Source of the DNA: SLRI01 sp964402505 | GTDB lineage: Bacteria > Pseudomonadota > Alphaproteobacteria > Geminicoccales > Geminicoccaceae | DNA length: 64,000 nt | NCBI GenBank assembly: GCA_964402505.1 | Contig: CAYOCP010000006.1 | Coordinates: forward strand, 102,207-166,206 | Direction of reading: 5' to 3' | Shown: in pieces, positions 35,549-44,603 of the stretch | Numbering within the stretch: position 1 is the first letter of the stretch | How the letters are laid out: every line of letters starts with the position of its first letter | The notes under the pieces: model-generated | What the model saw: the letters and a program-made list of their open reading frames with translations, nothing else | Told to the model about the DNA's origin: nothing | Database searches by the model: none | Program-made: the position numbers and the translations under genes

Positions 35549-35606
35549 CGCAACCCTTCTCGGCGCGGGCCGTTGAGCCCGGACCGCCCTTTTCGGTGGA
35601 GGGCTC

Positions 35607-37742
35607 GTGCGCCGCTGGATCCTCGTCGCCATTCTCCTGATCGTCGGGCTGCCCCTCCTGGCGGTGGCGGCCCTTTGGGTCGCGCTGGAGCAGGGCTGGC
35701 TCAACGGCGTGATCGAGGCGCGGGCGGGCTCCGCCACAGGCTACGACATCGAGCTCGAGGAGGCGCCCGATCTCACCTGGAAGGACGGCACCCTGCGGCT
35801 GGAGCTGGGTCCGCTCTCCCTCGCCAACGCCACGGGCGAACGGCTCGCGCATGTCGAGCGGGCGAAGGCCGAGCTGGCGCTGCGACCGCTTCTCGGGGGC
35901 GACATCGTCCTGCCGCTCGTCGAGGTCGAGGGGGTCGAGGCGGAGGTCGTCCGGGGCGAGGACGGCGAGCTCAACTGGCAGCCGGCGGAGCGGCCGGCCG
36001 CGGCGGAAGGCGGCCCGCCGGTGCCGCCGCTCATCCGCCATCTCGCGGTCAGGGACGCGACGGTCGACTACCGTGACGGCGAGCGGGACGTGAAGCTCGT
36101 GCTCGACGAGCTGGAGGGAAATTGGGGGGAGAGCGAGCCGCTGACGCTGACGGGCTCCGGCCGGCTCGATGACGCGGCGCTCGAGATCGAGGGCAGCGGC
36201 CCCTCGCGGCAGGCGCTGACCGGCGGCAGCGACGAGCCGATCCGGGCGAAGCTCGAGGCGGCCAATACCTCGATCGAGGCCACCGTGCAGCCCGGCGCCA
36301 GGACCTTCTCCCTCGATCTCGGAGCCGGCGACGATTTCGCCGATTTCCTCGCCGATTTCGGCCTCGCCGTGCCGACGCTCCCGGCGTTCGAGCTCGAGCT
36401 CCAAGGCGAGCTCGAGGGCGAGGGCGCGGTGATCGACGCCAATGTCACGCTCGAGGAGACGACGCTGCACTTCGAAGGCAGCGTCGATCATTTCGGCTCC
36501 GACACGGCGCTGCACGGCAGGTTCGCGGCAAAGGGGCCCAATCCCGGCCCCATCCTCGCGAGCATGGGGCTCGCCGAGATCAACACGCCACCCTACGATC
36601 TCGAAGGCGATCTCAGCCGCGAGGGAACGGTGCTGACGCTCGAGGACGTGAGCGGCAGGATCGGCGACAGCGACATCGCCGGCAGCCTGCGGATCGATCG
36701 AGGCGCGCAGCCGCTCGCCGTCCGGGCGGACCTCAAGAGCCGATCGCTCGATTTCGACGACCTCTTTCCGCTCCTGGGCCTGCCGCCGCAGACCGGCCCG
36801 GGCGAGACGGCGAGCCCGGCTCAGGCGCAGGCGGCCGAGGAGGCCGGCCAGCGGCAGCGGCTCATCCCGGATGTCGAGATCGACCCCGAGCGCTGGCGCA
36901 ACCTCGATCTGGACATTCATCTGGTGGCCGCCGAGGTCCGCTCCGAGATCCTGCCTGTCGACCGGTTCGACCTCTCGCTGAAGACCGAGGGCGGCTGGCT
37001 GACCATCGATCCGCTCGAGACCGGCCTCGCCGATGGCGGGCTCGTCCTCCACGCCTCGTACGACACCACGCAGCGGCCGCCGGCGGCGGAGGTCGACCTG
37101 CGCCTGACGAATCTCAGCCTGCGCGAGATCCTCGCCAAGCTCGGCGAGGCGAACGAGGCGGCGGGGGTGATCGACGGTCGCGTCCGCCTGAAGAGCCGGG
37201 GCTCCTCCCTGGCCGAGCTTCTTGGCGCGAGCAACGGGCGCGCCGGGCTCGTCATGTCGGAGGGCTCGCTCGACGCGATCATCGTCGAGGCGATCGGCCT
37301 CGATCTCATGGAGGGGCTGATCGTCCTGCTCACCTCCGACGGGGAGCAGGACAAGGTGCCGATTCGCTGTGCGGTGGTGAATCTCGACGTGGAGCAGGGC
37401 GTTGCCACCGCCCGGCCGATCCTGGTCGACACGACCGACACCAAGCTCACCGCGTCAGGCACCATCGATCTCGGCGCCGAGACGCTCGACCTTCTGATCG
37501 AGGCGCACCCCAAGGACCCGAGCCTCCTGAGCGGCAACCAGCCCTTGCAGGTGGAGGGCAGCTGGCGCTCGCCCACCGTCGCGCCGGCACCGGGCGGCGT
37601 CGAGAGCAACACGCTCGGCTGGCTTTTGGCGCCGATCGCAGCACTTGCCCCCTTCTTCGACCTGGGCCTCGCCGAGGATGCGCCCTGCGGCGCCCTTCTG
37701 GAGGAGGCGAGGAAGGCCGCCGCCGAGGCGCCCGAGGAGTAG
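35607..37742 (+). CDS. AsmA family protein
   Basis: 711 residues. One N-terminal membrane helix (RWILVAILLIVGLPLLAVAA) is followed by a long beta-rich periplasmic part and a C-terminal AsmA-like domain (LGASNGRAGLVMSEGSLDA, then VVNLDVEQGVATARPILVDT). AsmA-like proteins are thought to help move phospholipids to the outer membrane. GTG 35607 follows GGAGG. It ends eight bases before the convergent ABC permease. Confidence 0.9.
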   Translation: MRRWILVAILLIVGLPLLAVAALWVALEQGWLNGVIEARAGSATGYDIELEEAPDLTWKDGTLRLELGPLSLANATGERLAHVERAKAELALRPLLGGDIVLPLVEVEGVEAEVVRGEDGELNWQPAERPAAAEGGPPVPPLIRHLAVRDATVDYRDGERDVKLVLDELEGNWGESEPLTLTGSGRLDDAALEIEGSGPSRQALTGGSDEPIRAKLEAANTSIEATVQPGARTFSLDLGAGDDFADFLADFGLAVPTLPAFELELQGELEGEGAVIDANVTLEETTLHFEGSVDHFGSDTALHGRFAAKGPNPGPILASMGLAEINTPPYDLEGDLSREGTVLTLEDVSGRIGDSDIAGSLRIDRGAQPLAVRADLKSRSLDFDDLFPLLGLPPQTGPGETASPAQAQAAEEAGQRQRLIPDVEIDPERWRNLDLDIHLVAAEVRSEILPVDRFDLSLKTEGGWLTIDPLETGLADGGLVLHASYDTTQRPPAAEVDLRLTNLSLREILAKLGEANEAAGVIDGRVRLKSRGSSLAELLGASNGRAGLVMSEGSLDAIIVEAIGLDLMEGLIVLLTSDGEQDKVPIRCAVVNLDVEQGVATARPILVDTTDTKLTASGTIDLGAETLDLLIEAHPKDPSLLSGNQPLQVEGSWRSPTVAPAPGGVESNTLGWLLAPIAALAPFFDLGLAEDAPCGALLEEARKAAAEAPEE

Positions 37743-37750
37743 GGGGTGGG

Positions 37751-38722
37751 TCAGTCCGTGCGGATCTTCTGGGCGTAGACGTTGATGACGAGGGCGAGCA
37801 GCAGGATCAGCCCGCGGATCAGGATCTTCAGGAAGCTGTCGATGTCGACGTGGTCGAGGCCGTTGTTCAAGACACCCAGGACGAAGAGGCCGATGATGGT
37901 GTTGGGAATGCCGCCCTGGCCGCCGAACAGGCTGGTGCCGCCGACCACCACGGCGGCGATGGAATCGAGCAGGAAATCGTCGAACTGGTTCTGCTGGGCG
38001 CTGCCGTAATAGGCGACACCCAGCATGCCGGCGACGCCCGAGCAGAAGGCGCCGATGATCAGCACCGCCGCCACGATCAGCTTGACGTTGACCCCGGCAT
38101 ACTCGGCCGCCTCGCGATTGCCGCCCACCATGTAGACGTAGCGGCCGAAGCGCGTGTAGGTCAGCACGAAATGGCCGACGGCGAGGAAGAGGGTGGCGAT
38201 GATGACGATCCAGGAGATGCCGGCGATGCTGCCGGAGCCCAGCGTCTTCACGAGGTCCGGCACGTTGTAGGCGATCTGGCCGCGCACCAGGAGCGCCGAG
38301 ATGCCCGCGCAGATCTGCATCATGGCGAGCGTCATGATGAAGGAGGGGATGCCGATCACGACGACGCCGAAGGCGGTGACGCCGCCGAGGGCCAGGGCCG
38401 CCAAAAGGGCGAAGAGGATCGCGATGCCGCCCGGCAGCGGCACGTTGGCGATGTTCACATAGGCCGCCTGCAGGGTGAAGAAGGCGACGAGGATGCCGAC
38501 GGCGTTGGCGACGGCCGCGACCGAGAGGTCGATCTCGGCGGTCAGGATGACGAAGGTGAGGCCCGTGGCGATGATCGCGGTGATCGAGACCTGCCGCAGG
38601 ATGTTGGCGACATTGTCCATGGTGGCGAAGGACGGGCTGGCGCCGATGAAGATCGCGACCAGGAAGACCAGCGTGAGGAGCGGCGCGATCGCCGTCAGCC
38701 GCCGCAGGAACCAGACCTTCAT
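37751..38722 (-). CDS. Sugar ABC transporter permease (RbsC type)
   Basis: 323 residues with eight or more membrane helices. LAAVVVGGTSLFGGQGGIPN-like sequence (read here as IAAVVVGGTSLFGGQGG) is the diagnostic motif of the ribose/xylose/galactose permease family, and TAEIDLSVAAVANAVGIL is the usual N-terminal loop. It forms the membrane channel with the ATPase and binding protein encoded upstream. The gene is last in the set. Confidence 0.93.
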   Translation of the reverse strand: MKVWFLRRLTAIAPLLTLVFLVAIFIGASPSFATMDNVANILRQVSITAIIATGLTFVILTAEIDLSVAAVANAVGILVAFFTLQAAYVNIANVPLPGGIAILFALLAALALGGVTAFGVVVIGIPSFIMTLAMMQICAGISALLVRGQIAYNVPDLVKTLGSGSIAGISWIVIIATLFLAVGHFVLTYTRFGRYVYMVGGNREAAEYAGVNVKLIVAAVLIIGAFCSGVAGMLGVAYYGSAQQNQFDDFLLDSIAAVVVGGTSLFGGQGGIPNTIIGLFVLGVLNNGLDHVDIDSFLKILIRGLILLLALVINVYAQKIRTD

Positions 38723-38752
38723 TCGTTCTCTTCCCTCTTCTTCCGGTCTGTC

Positions 38753-40261
38753 TCAGGCGGCGGCCAGGAGCTGGTCCTTGCCGACCCTTTCGCCGACGAA
38801 CTCGCGGGTGACCCGGCCGCGGCGCATGACGAGGATGCGATCAGCGAGCGACAGGATGGTCTCGGGCTCGGTCGAGACCACGATGACCCCCATCCGCTGC
38901 TCCTTCAGCGCCCGGATGATCTTCACCACGTCGTCCTTGGCCCCGACATCCATGCCGCGCGTCGGCTCGGCCAGCACCAGGACCTTCGGGCGGTAGGCGA
39001 GCCAGCGGGCGAGCGCCACCTTCTGCTGGTTGCCGCCGGAGAGCGTCCTTAGCGGCACGGTCTCGGAGCCCGCGCGGATCTTCAGCTCCTCGATCTTCCC
39101 GCGCGCCAGCTTGCGCTCCACCGCCGGCTTCACGAGCCAGCGCGAGATGCGCTCGAGCACGCTGATCGAGATGTTGCGGAAGATGGGCGAATCCGCGAAC
39201 AGCATGCTGCGGCGGCTCTCCGGCACCAGCGCCACGCCGGCCCGCTTGCCGGCGGCCGTGTTGGCGAGCCGGACCGCCTCGCCGCCGATGACGAGCTCGC
39301 CCCGATCGGCCCGGCGCTTGCCGACGAGGGCACGCACCAGCTCGAGCTGGCCGCAGCCCATGAAGCCGTAGATGCCGAGCGCCTCGCCCTCGTGCACGGC
39401 GAGGTCGAGCCCCTCGAACGCGCCTTCGAGGGTCAGCCCGCGGGTTTCGAGGAGGACGGGCGTGGTCGCGGCGGCCGGCAGCTCCAGCGTGCCGAGATAG
39501 CGCTCCTCGAGCGCCTCGTGGCCGCGGCCGATCATGAGCTCGATGATCTCGGCCTTGGTGAGCTCGGTGGCCGGCGCGGTCCGCACGTGGCGGCTGTTCC
39601 TGAAGATCGAGACGACGTCGGAGATGGCGAGGACGTCGTCGAGGAAATGCGAGATGAAGATGAAGCTCTTGCCGGCCTGCCGCAGCCGGTCGATGACCTT
39701 GAAGAGCCTCTCGACCTCCGGCGGCGAGAGGGCCGAGGTGGGCTCGTCCAGGATGATGATCCGGGCGCCCGAGAAGAGCACGCGGCCGATCTCGATGAGC
39801 TGCTGCAGGCCGAGCGAGAGCGAGCCCGCCTCGACCGTCGGGTCCACCTCGATGCCGAGATTCTTCAGATGCTCGCCGGCCTCGCGCGCCATGTGCCGCC
39901 AGCGCACGACGCCCATGCCGCTCACCGGCTGGTGGCCGAGAAAGACGTTCTCGGCGACCGAGAGATGCGGCACGATCGAGAGCTCCTGGTGCACCATGCC
40001 GATGCCGCGCGCCAGGGCGTCGCGCGTCGAGCGCAGGCGGATCGGCTGCCCGTCGAGGCGGTAGGTGCCCTCGAACTCGGTGTGCACGCCGGCGATGATC
40101 TTCATGAGCGTCGACTTGCCGGCGCCGTTCTCGCCGACGAGGCCGTGCACCTCGCCCTCGCGCAGCACGAAATCGACGTTCGAGAGTGCCGTGACACCCC
40201 CGAACGTCTTGCCGATTCCGCTGAGCTCGATGAGCGGCGGTCTCGAGGTTCCGTCGCTCAC
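38753..40261 (-). CDS. Sugar ABC transporter ATP-binding protein (RbsA type)
   Basis: 502 residues with two fused ATPase halves. The first has Walker A GENGAGKSTLMKIIAG, signature SLGLQQLIEIGR and Walker B IIILDEPTSAL. The second has a degenerate Walker A region (GIYGFMGCGQLELVRALVG) and LSGGNQQKVALARWLAYRP with VLVLAEPTRGMDVG. Note Ala in place of Asp in that second Walker B. This asymmetry is normal for the RbsA/XylG family. It lies seven bases downstream of the binding-protein gene. Confidence 0.94.
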   Translation of the reverse strand: MSDGTSRPPLIELSGIGKTFGGVTALSNVDFVLREGEVHGLVGENGAGKSTLMKIIAGVHTEFEGTYRLDGQPIRLRSTRDALARGIGMVHQELSIVPHLSVAENVFLGHQPVSGMGVVRWRHMAREAGEHLKNLGIEVDPTVEAGSLSLGLQQLIEIGRVLFSGARIIILDEPTSALSPPEVERLFKVIDRLRQAGKSFIFISHFLDDVLAISDVVSIFRNSRHVRTAPATELTKAEIIELMIGRGHEALEERYLGTLELPAAATTPVLLETRGLTLEGAFEGLDLAVHEGEALGIYGFMGCGQLELVRALVGKRRADRGELVIGGEAVRLANTAAGKRAGVALVPESRRSMLFADSPIFRNISISVLERISRWLVKPAVERKLARGKIEELKIRAGSETVPLRTLSGGNQQKVALARWLAYRPKVLVLAEPTRGMDVGAKDDVVKIIRALKEQRMGVIVVSTEPETILSLADRILVMRRGRVTREFVGERVGKDQLLAAA

Positions 40262-40268
40262 CGCGGCC

Positions 40269-41309
40269 CTAGATCAGGTAGTGCTTCTGCATCCACAGCA
40301 TGCCGGGCGCGTTGGCCTTGGTCACCACCGGACCGTCGGTGATGATGTGCTTGGGGATGCCCTCGCCGGTCTTCTCGCCGGTCAGGACCGCGGCGACGCC
40401 GGCTATGATCGAGCCGCCGTGGATGCGGCAGGAGGGATTGCGCACCGTGGCGTACATGCGCCCGTCGAGCACCGCCTCGATCGCCGGCGGCATGGCGTCG
40501 ACCCCGCCGATCAGGATGTCGGTGCGGCCCCGGGACTGCATGACGTTGTAGGCGGCCAGGGCCATGTCGTCGTTGTGGAAGAAGGCGGCCGAGATGTCCG
40601 GGTACTTGGTCAGGAGGCTGTCCCAGATGCGCGACGCCTTGGTCACGTCCCAGTCGGCCGGCTGCTCGTCGAGCACCTTGATGTCGGGATATTTCTCGAC
40701 CACCGACTGAAAGCCGCGGGCCCGGCCCTGCGCACCGGTATGGCCGAGCGCACCCTGCGTCATGACCATGTTGCCCTTGCCGCCGATCGCATCGACCAGC
40801 GCCTGGGTCACCGAGGCCCCCATGAACTCGTTGTCCGGGGCGAGGAAGGTGTGGACCTCGATCTCCTCGAGCGGGGCGATCAGCGTGTCCATGTCCATGA
40901 CCGGAATGCCGCGCTCGATCATCTTGTTGACCGGATCGGTCAGCGTGCCGATGCCGAAGGCCTGGATCGCCACGAAATCCCAGTCCTGCGTCGCCATGTT
41001 GTCGATGGCGGCGCGCTGCTTGGGCGCGCTCAACTCGCCGTCGAACCAGGTGACCTCGACATTGAAGAGCTTGCCCCAGTACTCCGCCGCCTGCTTGCCC
41101 TGGGCACACCAGGTCGCCTGCAGGCCGGCATTGGAGAAGGCCGCCTTCAGGGGCTTCTCCGAGCGACCCATCTCCTGGGCCATGGCACTCGCTATCAGCG
41201 GATCGAAGCCGAAGCCGCCGAAGAGAGCACCCGCGGCGGCGCTCGACATCGCCGCCTTCCGGATGAAGGTTCGCCGCGTCTCCGGCGTCGAATCGGGAAT
41301 TTTCGTCAA
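40269..41309 (-). CDS. Periplasmic sugar-binding protein of the ABC importer
   Basis: 346 residues of periplasmic binding protein family 1 (ribose-binding type), with two Rossmann-like lobes: FSNAGLQATWCAQGKQAAEY at the start and AAFFHNDDMALAAYNVMQS in lobe 2. The leader ETRRTFIRKAAMSSAAAGAL carries a twin-arginine motif, so Tat export of a folded protein is likely. TTG 41309 is chosen because AGGGAG lies seven bases upstream and includes that leader. The ligand is probably a sugar or polyol but cannot be specified. The xylulokinase fragment at 1-460 is too distant to help. Confidence 0.88.
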   Translation of the reverse strand: MTKIPDSTPETRRTFIRKAAMSSAAAGALFGGFGFDPLIASAMAQEMGRSEKPLKAAFSNAGLQATWCAQGKQAAEYWGKLFNVEVTWFDGELSAPKQRAAIDNMATQDWDFVAIQAFGIGTLTDPVNKMIERGIPVMDMDTLIAPLEEIEVHTFLAPDNEFMGASVTQALVDAIGGKGNMVMTQGALGHTGAQGRARGFQSVVEKYPDIKVLDEQPADWDVTKASRIWDSLLTKYPDISAAFFHNDDMALAAYNVMQSRGRTDILIGGVDAMPPAIEAVLDGRMYATVRNPSCRIHGGSIIAGVAAVLTGEKTGEGIPKHIITDGPVVTKANAPGMLWMQKHYLI

Positions 41310-41617
41310 GCGTCGTCTCCCTGAGCGTTCGCCACCGGTGCCAGGCCGGCGACGCGCTGGATATTCCCGTCTCGGGCGCTTCGATGCAAGCCCGATGAAG
41401 GGCAGGCGGGGCGAAGGGAGGACGGCGTCGCCGCGCCGCCGCGCGCGGGGCGGCGACGCGGCGCTCGACCCGGCGGCAGCGCCGCGACCGAACCGATGGG
41501 CGCCGGCATGTCGTCCCGACGGATCGACTTCGTTTACCTGCCGATCCTCGCTGTAGGGTCGAGGAAATGCGGTGAATCGACATGAACCATTCTTAACGGT
41601 TTCTCGGGAATAAATCC
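41310..41617. other. Gene-free interval between the importer and a stress gene
   Basis: No gene with a ribosome site or recognisable product is seen. A GC-rich inverted repeat (GCGTCGCCGC pairing with GCGGCGACGC, roughly 41427-41461) lies inside it. The minus-strand promoter of the binding-protein operon must be here, but I cannot point to clear boxes. Confidence 0.5.
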
Positions 41618-41643
41618 GGAACCCGCCCCGTGCCGGCGTCGTT
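41618..41643 (+). promoter_or_regulatory. EcfG-type (general stress response) promoter
   Basis: GGAAC at 41618-41622 and CGTT at 41640-41643 are 17 bases apart, which fits the EcfG consensus. It lies 107 bases upstream of ATG 41751. The preceding sequence (41591-41615) is comparatively AT-rich. The same motif with N16 stands before the PRC-barrel gene at 32083. Confidence 0.7.
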
Positions 41644-41750
41644 GAGTGCCTGCGTCCGTCATCGAAAGACGAGCGACCAGCAACCGGAGCGACGCGGCCA
41701 GCACCTCTTTCGGGTCGCCGAGCTCCAGCGCCGAACAAGGGGGACCTTTG

Positions 41751-42203
41751 ATGAAACGCTTCTATCTGACCACCGCCATCGTCACCGCAGCCATGCTCGG
41801 TGCGCCGGCCTTCGCCCAGTCGACCGACAACCAGTCGAACGGGCAGCAGAACCGCACGGATCAGCAGACCATCGACCAGGAGACGCAGTTCCACACCATG
41901 AGCCAGATGGAGCTGCGCAAGAGCCTGGAGGACGCCGGCTTCACCGATATCCGCATCGTCGATGCGGCCTATCTGGTGCAGGCGAAGAATTCCGAGGGCG
42001 ATCCGGTCATCATGCTCCTGAACCCGCCCGAGGAGACCGACCAGTCGAGCGCCGCCGACAGCGGCCAGATGGGCCAGCAGCAGGGCGGCAAGACCGGCCA
42101 GCAGCAGGGCGGCAAGATGGACCAGCAGCAGAGTGGCAAGACGGACCAGCAGCAGAGCGGAACGGCGGGCCAGCAGCAGAAAGGCAAGACGAACCAGCAG
42201 TAG
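41751..42203 (+). CDS. Small secreted protein with C-terminal Gln-rich octapeptide repeats
   Basis: 150 residues. A signal peptide (YLTTAIVTAAMLGAPAFAQ) is followed by a short folded module (MELRKSLEDAGFTDIRIVDA, then YLVQAKNSEGDPVIMLLNP) that resembles PepSY-like modules in alphaproteobacterial envelope proteins. The last 44 residues are five octapeptides of the GQQQGGKT type. ATG 41751 has AGGGGGA at ideal distance. An EcfG-type promoter and a downstream hairpin make it a single-gene stress unit. Function unknown. Confidence 0.82.
   Translation: MKRFYLTTAIVTAAMLGAPAFAQSTDNQSNGQQNRTDQQTIDQETQFHTMSQMELRKSLEDAGFTDIRIVDAAYLVQAKNSEGDPVIMLLNPPEETDQSSAADSGQMGQQQGGKTGQQQGGKMDQQQSGKTDQQQSGTAGQQQKGKTNQQ
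42072..42191 (+). repeat. Five 24-bp tandem repeats (octapeptide-coding)
   Basis: Units start at 42072, 42096, 42120, 42144 and 42168, each coding an octapeptide of the GQQQGGKT kind with drift in later copies. The first two differ by a single base change in the last codon. The 24-bp period keeps the frame, so copy number could vary without loss of function. Confidence 0.85.
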
Positions 42204-42311
42204 GGCTCACGGGACGAAGCCGTCCCGAGGGTCGAGCGGAGCGGCGGCAGGAGGGTGCTCCTGCACGTGAGCCGGAGCCTTCCGCCCTGATGGCTCGCCG
42301 GCCCGCGGTCA

Positions 42312-42340
42312 GGGGGACGTCCAGGACGTCCCCCTTCTTC
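42312..42340 (+). terminator. Terminator-like hairpin after the small secreted protein
   Basis: GGGGGACGTCC at 42312-42322 pairs with GGACGTCCCCC at 42324-42334, followed by the T-rich TTCTTC. It sits 108 bases after the stop at 42203. The rest of the 393-base gap up to icd (42204-42596) shows no recognisable gene. Confidence 0.55.
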
Positions 42341-42596
42341 ATCTGGACCGCGAGCGCCATCCATGCCGGGAGCCCGGCCGGCAACCGACCGGATCGGTCC
42401 CATGACGAGCGGCACCGCGCTCCGGGGCGGGCAGATCCGAGTCGCGAGGCCGCCGGTCGCGTCGAGGATCACGCCACGGCGCTGGCGGCCATCGATGCTG
42501 CCTGCGGACTCAAGATCATTGACCGGAACCGCGCCGTGCTGAACATCCGCCGCGCCCTGGCGAGCGACGCCGACCATGCCTTGGGCTGGACCCGGC

Positions 42597-43814
42597 TCAA
42601 GCGCCCATCTTGGCCTGGAGGCCCTGGTCGAGCGCATCCAGGAACTGCTCGGTCGTGAGCCAGGGCTGGTCCGGGCCGATCAGCAGCGCCAGGTCCTTGG
42701 TCATCTTGCCGCTCTCGACCGTCTCGACGCAGACCTGCTCGAGGGTCTTCGCGAAGGCCTCGACCTCGGGCGTCCCGTCGATCTTGCCCCGGTAGGCGAT
42801 GCCACGGCTCCAGGCGAAGATGGAGGCGATGGGGTTGGTCGAGGTGTCCCGGCCCTTCTGGTGCTCGCGGTAGTGGCGGGTGACCGTGCCGTGGGCCGCC
42901 TCGGCCTCGACCGTCTTGCCGTCCGGCGTCATCAGCACGGAGGTCATGAGGCCCAGGGAGCCGAAGCCCTGCGCCACCGTGTCCGACTGCACGTCGCCGT
43001 CGTAGTTCTTGCAGGCCCAGACGAAGCCGCCCGACCACTTGAGCGCCGCCGCGACCATGTCGTCGATCAGCCGGTGCTCGTAGGTGATGCCGGCCTTCTC
43101 GAACTCGGTCTTGAACTCGGCATCGAAGACTTCCTGGAAGAGGTCCTTGAAGCGGCCGTCATAGACCTTGAGGATCGTGTTCTTGGTGGAGAGGTAGACC
43201 GGCCACTTGCGCATCAGGCCGTAATTGAGGGACGCGCGGGCGAATTCGCGGATGCTCTCGTCGAGATTGTACATGCCCATGGCGACACCGGCGCCGGGGA
43301 AGGTGAAGACCTCGTGCTCGATCGCCTCGCCGCCGCCCTCCGGCTCGAAGCGCATGGTGAGCCGCCCCTTGCCCGGCACCTTGAAGTCGGTGGCGCGGTA
43401 CTGGTCGCCGAAGGCGTGGCGGCCGATGACGATGGGCTGCGTCCAGCCCGGCACGAGGCGCGGCACGTTCTTCATGATGATCGGCTCGCGAAAGACCGTG
43501 CCGCCCAGGATGTTGCGGATCGTGCCGTTGGGCGACCGCCACATCTTCTTCAGCCCGAACTCCTGGACCCTGGCCTCGTCCGGCGTGATGGTGGCGCACT
43601 TGACGCCGACATTGTGCTGCTTGATCGCCTCGGCGGCGTCGACCGTCACCTGGTCCCCGGTCCGGTCGCGATTCTCGATGCCGAGGTCGAAATAGAGGAG
43701 CTCGATGTCGAGATAGGGCAGGATCAGCTTGTCCTTGATCATCTGCCAGATGATCCGGGTCATCTCGTCGCCGTCGATCTCGACGATCGGCTTCGCCACC
43801 TTGATCTTGCTCAT
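42597..43814 (-). CDS. icd: NADP-dependent isocitrate dehydrogenase
   Basis: 405 residues of the eukaryote-like, NADP-dependent subfamily found in alphaproteobacteria. It converts isocitrate to 2-oxoglutarate in the TCA cycle. Motifs include KVAKPIVEIDGDEMTRIIW at the N-terminus, the substrate-site SPNGTIRNILGGTVFREPI and the cofactor-site AAHGTVTRHYREHQKG. ATG 43814 follows GGGGGAATTCC. It is monocistronic, with dnaQ 120 bases upstream on the same strand. Confidence 0.96.
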   Translation of the reverse strand: MSKIKVAKPIVEIDGDEMTRIIWQMIKDKLILPYLDIELLYFDLGIENRDRTGDQVTVDAAEAIKQHNVGVKCATITPDEARVQEFGLKKMWRSPNGTIRNILGGTVFREPIIMKNVPRLVPGWTQPIVIGRHAFGDQYRATDFKVPGKGRLTMRFEPEGGGEAIEHEVFTFPGAGVAMGMYNLDESIREFARASLNYGLMRKWPVYLSTKNTILKVYDGRFKDLFQEVFDAEFKTEFEKAGITYEHRLIDDMVAAALKWSGGFVWACKNYDGDVQSDTVAQGFGSLGLMTSVLMTPDGKTVEAEAAHGTVTRHYREHQKGRDTSTNPIASIFAWSRGIAYRGKIDGTPEVEAFAKTLEQVCVETVESGKMTKDLALLIGPDQPWLTTEQFLDALDQGLQAKMGA

Positions 43815-43934
43815 GGAATTCCCCCGGCCCAGCCACATTGCCTGGCCGGCCTTGTAGTCGACGCCGAAAGCGAGCGCAAAGCGCCCACGGGTCGCAGCGA
43901 CGGCCCGATGAATCCGGCTCGGGGTCCTTTTCGC

Positions 43935-44603
43935 TCAGCGGCGCCAGACGGGGTCCTGCATGGCGTCGACGAAGGCCTCGTGCGCCGCGAGCTCCGCGGC
44001 GGGCACGGTGAAGCGGCGATGCGGCCGCGGCAGCGCGGGCGAGCCGGCCATGCGCCCGTTTCGGGCCCGCACGACGAGGCCGAGATCGGGCTGCGGGCCG
44101 CCCTTGAGGTGGATGTAGACCTCGGCGAGCAGCCGGCTGTCGAGCAGGGCACCGTGCAGCTCGCGGCCGGAGAGATCGACGCCGAAGCGCCGGCAGAGCG
44201 CGTCCAGATTGGCGGGCGAGCCCGGGAACCTGCGCTGCGCCATCGGCAGCGTGTCGACCGTCCGGCTCGCGGGCAGGAGCGGCAGCCCGAGCCGCTCGAG
44301 CTCGGCATTGAGGAAGCGAAGGTCGAAGGCCGCGTTGTGGATGACCAGAGGGGCTTCGCCGATGAAGGCGAGGAAGTCATGCGCGATCGCCCCGAAGGCC
44401 GGGTGTCCCTTCAGGAACTCGCCGCTCAGGCCATGGACGCGGAAGGCGTCCTCGGGCATGTCGCGCTCGGGATCGACGTAGCGGTGGAAGTGCCGGCCGG
44501 TCGGCACGTGATGCTCGAGCTCGATCGCCCCGATCTCGACGATCCGGTGCCCGTTTGCCGGATCGAGCCCGGTCGTCTCGGTGTCCATGACGATCTCGCG
44601 CAT
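43935..44603 (-). CDS. dnaQ: DNA polymerase III epsilon subunit (proofreading exonuclease)
   Basis: 222 residues of the DnaQ family. Exo I is MDTETTGLDPANGHRIVEIG, Exo II is VIHNAAFDLRFLNAELERLG, and Exo III residues lie in the HGALLDSRLLAEVY region (HxxxxD type). It edits replication errors. ATG 44603 overlaps the coaE stop by one base (TGATG); the preceding TTG at 44606 is not needed. The maf-coaE-dnaQ order is typical of alphaproteobacteria. Confidence 0.95.
   Translation of the reverse strand: MREIVMDTETTGLDPANGHRIVEIGAIELEHHVPTGRHFHRYVDPERDMPEDAFRVHGLSGEFLKGHPAFGAIAHDFLAFIGEAPLVIHNAAFDLRFLNAELERLGLPLLPASRTVDTLPMAQRRFPGSPANLDALCRRFGVDLSGRELHGALLDSRLLAEVYIHLKGGPQPDLGLVVRARNGRMAGSPALPRPHRRFTVPAAELAAHEAFVDAMQDPVWRR

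Noticed and set aside
42072..42191. CRISPR array
   Set aside because: The 24-bp units are contiguous without spacers and lie inside an open reading frame, so they are coding repeats.
42204..42596. Possible gene remnant in the gap before icd (frame 2 reads LAAIDAACGLKIIDRNRAV)
   Set aside because: The segment looks mildly protein-like but has no start, no ribosome site and no family I can recognise.
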